Assembly (NCBI GenBank): GCA_018063485.1
Contig: JAGPBG010000041.1
Span: forward strand, 1-10,650
Reading direction: 5' to 3'
From: Cypionkella sp.
GTDB lineage: Bacteria; Pseudomonadota; Alphaproteobacteria; Rhodobacterales; Rhodobacteraceae
DNA length: 10,650 bases
The notes below the pieces were generated by a model, which searched no databases, was not told the DNA's origin, and saw nothing but the letters and a program-made list of their open reading frames with translations. The position numbers were made by a program, and so were the translations under genes. How positions within the stretch are numbered: position 1 is the first letter of the stretch; each line of letters starts with the position of its first letter. Of this stretch, positions 6,223 through 10,650 are shown in pieces.

Positions 6223-7826
6223 GCGATCCAAACATCCTTTCGATCCGCGATTTGCAGGTTGCGGCCCCCGATGGCACCGTTTTGGTCAAGGGCGTGTCGC
6301 TGGATCTGGCCAAAGGCGAGATTCTGGGTCTGATCGGCGAATCCGGGGCCGGAAAATCCACCATCGGCCTTGCGGCAATGGGCTATGGACGTGGGGGCTG
6401 TCGGATCATCGGCGGCAAGATCGAGCTGTTGGGTGTTGATCTGATGCAGGCCGGTCGCGGTAAACGCGAGGATATGCGCGGCGTCAATATCGCCTATGTC
6501 GCGCAAAGCGCCGCTGCCGCCTTCAACCCGGCGATCTCGCTGGCAGAGCAGATCATCGAGGCCCCGGTGGTGCATGGCCTGATGACACGCAGCGAGGCGC
6601 GGGACTGGATGCTCTATCTTTTCCGCACCCTGCAACTGCCCGATCCCGAACATTTCGGCACCCGCTATCCGCATCAGGTTTCGGGCGGGCAATTGCAGCG
6701 CGCCATGGTGGCGATGGCGATGGCCTGCAAACCGGCGATTCTGGTGCTGGACGAGCCGACGACGGCACTGGATGTGACGACGCAGATCGAAGTGCTGATC
6801 CTGCTGCGCGACCTGATCCGCGAACAAGGCACGGCGGCGCTTTATATCACCCATGATCTGGCCGTGATTGCCCAGATCGCCGATCGGTTGATGGTGCTGC
6901 GCCATGGGGTCGAGGTGGAATCCGGGTCGACGGGCGATCTGCTGGCGGCCCCGCAGCAAGACTATACCAAGCGGCTGGTGTCGGAACGGCACAAGTCCTT
7001 GATGTCGGCCGATGTGGGCCACAAGACCGCCGAAACCCTGTTGGAACTGCGCGAGATCAACGCGGGCTATGGTGGGGCGCTGGTGCTGAAGGATGTGTCG
7101 CTGGTGTTGAAACGCGGCGAAACTCTGGCGGTGGTGGGCGAATCGGGGTCGGGAAAATCGACGCTGGCGCGGGTGGTGGCTGGGCTTTTGCCGCCGCGCG
7201 ATGGCGAGATTGTTTTTGGCGGTACGACCCTGCCCAGCGATTATCGCAAGCGCAAGGCGGATGATCTGCGCCGGATACAACTGATCTATCAGCTTCCCGA
7301 TGTGGCGCTGAACCCGCGCCAGACTGTGTCCGAGGCCATCGGCCGCCCCTTGCAACATTATTTCGGCATGGGCGGGGCGGAGCGTCGCGCCGAAATCGCG
7401 CGGATGCTGGAACTGACGGGCCTGTCGCCCGATCTGGCCGACCGTTTGCCCGGAGCGCTTTCGGGCGGGCAGAAGCAGCGGGTTTGCATTGCGCGGGCCT
7501 TGGTGGCCAAACCCGATCTGTTGATCTGTGACGAGGTGACTTCGGCGCTCGATCCATTGGTGGCCGAGGGCATCTTGCAGATCCTGCGCGAATTGCAGGA
7601 CCGGCTGGGCGTAACCTATCTTTTCATCACCCATGACCTTTCGGTGGTGCGCCGTCTGGCCGACCGGACAATGGTGATGCACCTGGGCGAGGTGGTTGAA
7701 GAAGGCCCGACGGCGCAGGTCTTCGAGGCACCCAAGAAAGACTACACCCGGCTGCTGGCCAGCTCGGTTCCTGAATTGCGCACGGGATGGCTTGATGATG
7801 TCCGCGCCCGCCGCGCCACCCATTGA
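6219..7826 (+). CDS. ABC importer ATPase with two fused nucleotide-binding domains (GsiA-like layout)
   Basis: One 535-residue polypeptide carries what many systems split into DppD and DppF. Domain 1: Walker A GESGAGKST (40-48, Lys46), signature SGGQLQ (155-160), Walker B with Asp178/Glu179 in LVLDEPTTALD, and H-loop His212. Domain 2: Walker A GESGSGKST (307-315, Lys313), signature SGGQKQR (from 415), Walker B with Asp438/Glu439 in CDEVTSALD, and H-loop His472. All catalytic elements are intact in both halves, so both sites should hydrolyse ATP. It acts on the cytoplasmic face and powers import through the two permeases. The start at 6219 overlaps the permease stop by 4 nt. The open frame continues upstream but only as an out-of-frame shadow of the permease. 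A linker of about 40 residues joins the domains. Confidence 0.96.
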   Translation: MSDPNILSIRDLQVAAPDGTVLVKGVSLDLAKGEILGLIGESGAGKSTIGLAAMGYGRGGCRIIGGKIELLGVDLMQAGRGKREDMRGVNIAYVAQSAAAAFNPAISLAEQIIEAPVVHGLMTRSEARDWMLYLFRTLQLPDPEHFGTRYPHQVSGGQLQRAMVAMAMACKPAILVLDEPTTALDVTTQIEVLILLRDLIREQGTAALYITHDLAVIAQIADRLMVLRHGVEVESGSTGDLLAAPQQDYTKRLVSERHKSLMSADVGHKTAETLLELREINAGYGGALVLKDVSLVLKRGETLAVVGESGSGKSTLARVVAGLLPPRDGEIVFGGTTLPSDYRKRKADDLRRIQLIYQLPDVALNPRQTVSEAIGRPLQHYFGMGGAERRAEIARMLELTGLSPDLADRLPGALSGGQKQRVCIARALVAKPDLLICDEVTSALDPLVAEGILQILRELQDRLGVTYLFITHDLSVVRRLADRTMVMHLGEVVEEGPTAQVFEAPKKDYTRLLASSVPELRTGWLDDVRARRATH

Positions 7827-7834
7827 AAGGAGGT
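7826..7834 (+). promoter_or_regulatory. Near-perfect Shine-Dalgarno for the hydrolase gene
   Basis: AAAGGAGGT lies 5 nt before ATG 7840 and its first base is the last base of the ATPase stop codon. It matches the 16S anti-Shine-Dalgarno almost fully. The inner genes of the operon rely on overlaps or weaker sites, so this suggests independent and strong initiation of the last gene. It also decides the start: no other in-frame ATG nearby has such a site. Confidence 0.8.
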
Positions 7835-7839
7835 CCAGC

Positions 7840-9837
7840 ATGGACTTTGAGGTTATAGAGCATGTTTGGATCACTTTGGCCGATGGCTGCCGTCTTGGTG
7901 CGCGCATCTGGCTGCCAGAGGGCGCGCGCGATGTGCCAGTGCCTGCGGTGTTGGAATACATCCCCTACCGCAAGCGCGACGGGACACGGGTGCGCGACGA
8001 GCCGATGCACGGCTATTTCGCCAGCCAGGGCTATGCCTGCGTGCGGGTTGACATGCGTGGCTCGGGCGAGTCCGATGGCCACCTGGCCGATGAATACCTG
8101 AAACAGGAACAGGACGACGCGCTCGAAGTGATCGAGTGGATCGCGGCGCAAGACTGGTGCGACAGCAACATCGGCATGATGGGCAAAAGCTGGGGCGGGT
8201 TCAACTGTCTGCAAGTGGCCGCGCGCCGCCCTGCGGCATTGAAGGCGGTGATGCCGGTCTATTTCACCGATGACCGCTTCCGCGACGATATTCATTTCAT
8301 GGGCGGTTGTCTCTTGAACGACAATCTGTGGTGGGGCGCCATCATGTTGGCCTACCAGTCACGCCCGCTGGACCCTGAAATTGTCGGAGAGCGCTGGCGC
8401 GATGACTGGCTGGCGCGGATTGACGCGATGCCCTTCTTTCCGGCGATCTGGGCCGCGCATCAAACCTATGACAGCTATTGGAAACACGGCTCGGTACAAC
8501 AGGACTATTCCGACATCGCCTGCCCGGTTCTGGCAGTGGGCGGTTGGGCCGACAGCTATACCAATTCGGTTTCGCGCCTGCTCCAACATCTGAAAGTGCC
8601 ATGCAAGGGGATCATCGGGCCTTGGGGCCATATTTATCCGCAGGACGGATTGCCGGGTCCGGCGATGGGGTTCTTGCAAGAAGCGGTGCGCTGGTGGGAT
8701 CATTGGCTCAAGGGCATTGATACCGGCGTGATGGCGGAACCTGCGCTGCGGGCCTACATCAATGAGGCGGTGCCACCCGAAGGCAGCCGCCCCGATCAGC
8801 CGGGGCGCTGGGTCTGCGAGCAGGACTGGCCATCGGGCGCTATCGCGCCGATGGTGCTGCAACTGGCCGAAGGCCGGTTGGGCAATGTATCAGGCAAGGG
8901 AACGGTTTCCATTTGTTCCCCGCAAAGCCATGGCAAGGCCTCGGGCGAATGGATGGCCGCAGGCTGTCCGGGCGAAATGCCGACCGACCAGCGGCTGGAT
9001 GATGGCGGGTCGCTGAATTTCGACACCGAACTGCTGAAAGAGGCGGTAGAAGTTCTTGGCGCGCCGGAATTTGAGGTGACACTGGCGTCGGACAGCCCGG
9101 TTGCACAGATCGTGGTTCGGCTGAGTGACCTGCTGCCCTCGGGCGAGGTGCTACGGGTCAGCTATCAGGTGTTGAACTTGACTCACCGCGACGGCCATGA
9201 GACCCCCACCCCGCTGCAACCGGGCGAGCCCACGCGCGTGCGCGTCCGGCTGAACGATTGTGGCCACCGTTTCGCTGCTGGCCATCGCATCCGCCTGTCG
9301 GTCGGCACTGCCTATTGGCCGATCATCTGGCCGGCCCCTTTTGCCGCAACCCTGACCCTCGAGCTGGCAAATGCGCAATTTTCGCTGCCACGGCGGGCGG
9401 GAGGCGACAGCCATGCAATGACCTTCCCAACCACAACCCATGGTCCCTTTACCCCGCTCACCCAGCTTGATCCGGGCAAGGTCGAACGGTTCAGCTTTCA
9501 AGATCATGTCACCGGCGAAAACGTCTATGTCACCGATGGTGTGGGCGGTGTGTTCGGCGAAGGCATCTTGCGGTTTGATGAAATCGGCACCGAAGTCGCC
9601 CATTCCCTGCGCCGCGAATTGCGCATCCGCGACAATGATCCGCTTTCGGCGCGCTATGTGATTGATCAAAGCTATGACACCGGCCGCGACGGTTGGCGCA
9701 TCCGCAGCGAAACCCGTTTGAAAATGTGGTCAGACGAGACCCATTTCCACATTACCGGAGCGATGAAAGTAATGGAGAACGGCGCTGTGCTGCGAGAGAA
9801 AACCTGGTCCGAAGTTCTGCCGCGTCACTTGATCTGA
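7840..9837 (+). CDS. CocE/NonD family hydrolase (peptidase S15-like), intracellular
   Basis: The 665-residue serine hydrolase has no signal peptide, so it should act in the cytoplasm on what the importer brings in. An alpha/beta-hydrolase core is followed by a beta-sandwich domain. The oxyanion tyrosine is probably Tyr43 in EYIPYRK. The nucleophile elbow GKSWGG gives Ser117. The acid is Asp238 in GGWADSYTN and the base is His264 in GPWGHIY. The segment VDMRGSGESDG (about 71-81) is typical of the family. CocE, X-Pro dipeptidyl peptidases, alpha-amino-acid ester hydrolases and glutaryl-7-ACA acylases share this fold, so ester, amide and N-terminal peptide cleavage are all possible. The serine position equals that of cocaine esterase, while the helical cap between Ser and Asp is about 20 residues shorter. 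The beta-sandwich seems to end near residue 517 (LPRR), and about 145 further residues of unclear role follow. Last gene of the operon, 13 nt after the ATPase stop. Confidence 0.93.
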   Translation: MDFEVIEHVWITLADGCRLGARIWLPEGARDVPVPAVLEYIPYRKRDGTRVRDEPMHGYFASQGYACVRVDMRGSGESDGHLADEYLKQEQDDALEVIEWIAAQDWCDSNIGMMGKSWGGFNCLQVAARRPAALKAVMPVYFTDDRFRDDIHFMGGCLLNDNLWWGAIMLAYQSRPLDPEIVGERWRDDWLARIDAMPFFPAIWAAHQTYDSYWKHGSVQQDYSDIACPVLAVGGWADSYTNSVSRLLQHLKVPCKGIIGPWGHIYPQDGLPGPAMGFLQEAVRWWDHWLKGIDTGVMAEPALRAYINEAVPPEGSRPDQPGRWVCEQDWPSGAIAPMVLQLAEGRLGNVSGKGTVSICSPQSHGKASGEWMAAGCPGEMPTDQRLDDGGSLNFDTELLKEAVEVLGAPEFEVTLASDSPVAQIVVRLSDLLPSGEVLRVSYQVLNLTHRDGHETPTPLQPGEPTRVRVRLNDCGHRFAAGHRIRLSVGTAYWPIIWPAPFAATLTLELANAQFSLPRRAGGDSHAMTFPTTTHGPFTPLTQLDPGKVERFSFQDHVTGENVYVTDGVGGVFGEGILRFDEIGTEVAHSLRRELRIRDNDPLSARYVIDQSYDTGRDGWRIRSETRLKMWSDETHFHITGAMKVMENGAVLREKTWSEVLPRHLI

Positions 9838-9883
9838 CCCATCAGAGCGCGGTGAATTCAATTTAGCACAACGCGCACTGACA

Positions 9884-9915
9884 CTGCCCCTTGAGCGCTA
9901 TCGCCTGAGGGGCAG
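9884..9915. terminator. Hairpin between the convergent hydrolase and GntR genes
   Basis: CTGCCCCT (9884-9891) pairs with AGGGGCAG (9908-9915) over 8 bp, extendable by two wobble pairs, around a loop of 12-16 nt. It lies 47 nt after the hydrolase stop and 27 nt after the GntR stop, so it could end both transcripts. No proper T-run is present; only ATGTTACTT follows on the + strand. Confidence 0.45.
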
Positions 9916-9941
9916 ATGTTACTTCCAAGCCCGGCGGCAGA

Positions 9942-10646
9942 TCAGATCACGATCTTCTGGCGGCGATCTTGCGCGATCATATGCTGGATTTGCCGCACGA
10001 TCTGATCGGCGTGAATGCTTGCCAGACGGTCGGCGGTGCCCACATCCCGCGCGGCAATGGCGGTGATCATGTCTTCATGTTCGCGCACATATTCTTGTGG
10101 CAATTTGTCATCGAAGGATGAATAGTAAAGCCGGAGGATCCGGCGACCTTCGTCCAGCAGTCTCTTGAAAAGGCTATCGAAATACGAATTTCTGCCCGCC
10201 TCTGAGATGCTGGCGTGAAAGGCGCGGTTGGTGGCGATCATGGCCAAGGCGTCTTGTTGGGCGACGGCTTTGGCAAAGTCGGCCTGATGGGCACGGATCA
10301 GGTCGAGATCGGCGGGCTGATGATGTTGCGCGGCCAAACGGGTGGTGACACGATACATCAAAGACAGCGCGTCGAAAAAGCTGTGCAGGTTCAGAAAATC
10401 AATATTCGACACCACGGTCGAGCGATTTGGCAAGGTGGTAACCAAGCCTTCGCTGGCCAGACGCACCAGAGCCTCACGGATCGGGGTGCGTGACATCGCG
10501 AACCGCTCGGCCAGCATGATCTCATCAATCGGGCTGCCGGGGGCGAGATGCAGATCAATGATTTCATCGCGCAGCACGTCATAGACATGCTTTACACCAG
10601 AGCCGCGTTTGCGGTCATTGGCAGGGGGCGCAGAGGGCTTGGGCAT
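9942..10646 (-). CDS. GntR-family transcriptional regulator, FCD (FadR-type) subgroup
   Basis: The 234-residue DNA-binding protein has an N-terminal winged helix at about 18-82. It contains the GntR hallmarks LAPGSPIDEIMLAERFAMSR (34-53), TPIREAL (54-60), L-x-x-EGLV and the wing around LPNRSTVV. A helical FCD effector domain follows (about 88-220). The likely metal/ligand set of FCD proteins is present: Asn140 and His144 in NRAFH, His190 in REHEDM, and His212 in IHADQ. FCD regulators are mostly repressors released by small carboxylic acids or similar metabolites. It converges on the transporter/hydrolase operon, which makes that operon a plausible target. The ATG at 10646 is 4 nt from the window edge, so its ribosome site, promoter and any longer start cannot be seen. 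Confidence 0.92.
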   Translation of the reverse strand: MPKPSAPPANDRKRGSGVKHVYDVLRDEIIDLHLAPGSPIDEIMLAERFAMSRTPIREALVRLASEGLVTTLPNRSTVVSNIDFLNLHSFFDALSLMYRVTTRLAAQHHQPADLDLIRAHQADFAKAVAQQDALAMIATNRAFHASISEAGRNSYFDSLFKRLLDEGRRILRLYYSSFDDKLPQEYVREHEDMITAIAARDVGTADRLASIHADQIVRQIQHMIAQDRRQKIVI

Positions 10647-10650
10647 CTGT

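Noticed and set aside
7530..7562. Apparent change in the second Walker B region (DEV instead of DEP)
   Set aside because: DEVTSALD is a normal variant in DppF/GsiA-type ATPases, and the catalytic Glu439 is present, so it does not indicate inactivation.
6126..7961. Very long open frame on the minus strand opposite the ATPase gene
   Set aside because: The product is rich in His, Gln, Arg and Ala with no recognisable motif. It is the mirror of GC-rich codon use in the well-supported ATPase gene.
9847..9876. GCGCG/CGCGC inverted repeat after the hydrolase gene
   Set aside because: Only 5 bp of low-complexity stem with a 20-nt loop, expected by chance at this GC content. The hairpin at 9884-9915 is better.
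1..10650. Search by eye for CRISPR arrays, tRNA genes, insertion sequences or integrase/att sites
   Set aside because: No regularly spaced repeats, cloverleaf-like segment, transposase motifs or terminal inverted repeats were seen.

Overview
This window looks like an ordinary chromosomal segment of an alphaproteobacterium of the Rhodobacterales (Rhodobacteraceae/Paracoccaceae type). The base composition is GC-rich. The left end holds the last codons of a glyA-like gene, followed by two small membrane proteins of a kind I know mainly from this order, including the roughly 60-residue protein that databases often call 'CTP synthetase'. The right part is an accessory uptake locus. No rRNA, tRNA, insertion sequence, CRISPR array or prophage gene is visible.

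Left block (1-1664), housekeeping in character: the 3' end of glyA (+); a 123-residue protein with one C-terminal membrane segment (-); a YbfF-type alpha/beta hydrolase (+); and a 59-residue two-segment membrane protein (-). The two convergent stops at 1476-1487 lie inside the two arms of one perfect hairpin. Three short perfect hairpins in this block (131-150, 232-249, 1473-1490) are terminator candidates, none with a run of T.

Middle (1665-2902): a perfect FNR/FnrL-type box (TTGAT-N4-ATCAA, 1725-1738) sits in the divergent gap between the small membrane gene and a LysR-type regulator (1866-2768). A possible 31-codon small ORF (1762-1857) lies between the box and the regulator and ends in the regulator's Shine-Dalgarno site. 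The gap between the regulator and the transporter genes (2769-2902) holds a long inverted repeat.

Right block (2903-9837): one tightly packed operon on the + strand for an oligopeptide/opine-class ABC importer. It runs from a Tat-exported family-5 binding protein to a DppB-like permease, a DppC-like permease and a single polypeptide carrying both ATPase domains. It ends with a cytoplasmic CocE/NonD (peptidase S15-like) hydrolase. Junctions are 1-nt overlap, 3-nt gap, 4-nt overlap and 13-nt gap, the last carrying a near-perfect Shine-Dalgarno. The reading is import of a small amide- or ester-containing compound followed by hydrolysis inside the cell. The substrate cannot be read from the sequence. 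A GntR/FCD-family regulator (9942-10646, -) converges on the end of the operon, so regulators of two families flank it.

I see no strong case for an entirely new biological system. The points most worth a second look are the FNR box with the small ORF next to it, the extended C-terminus of the CocE-type hydrolase, and the inverted repeat in front of the binding-protein gene.
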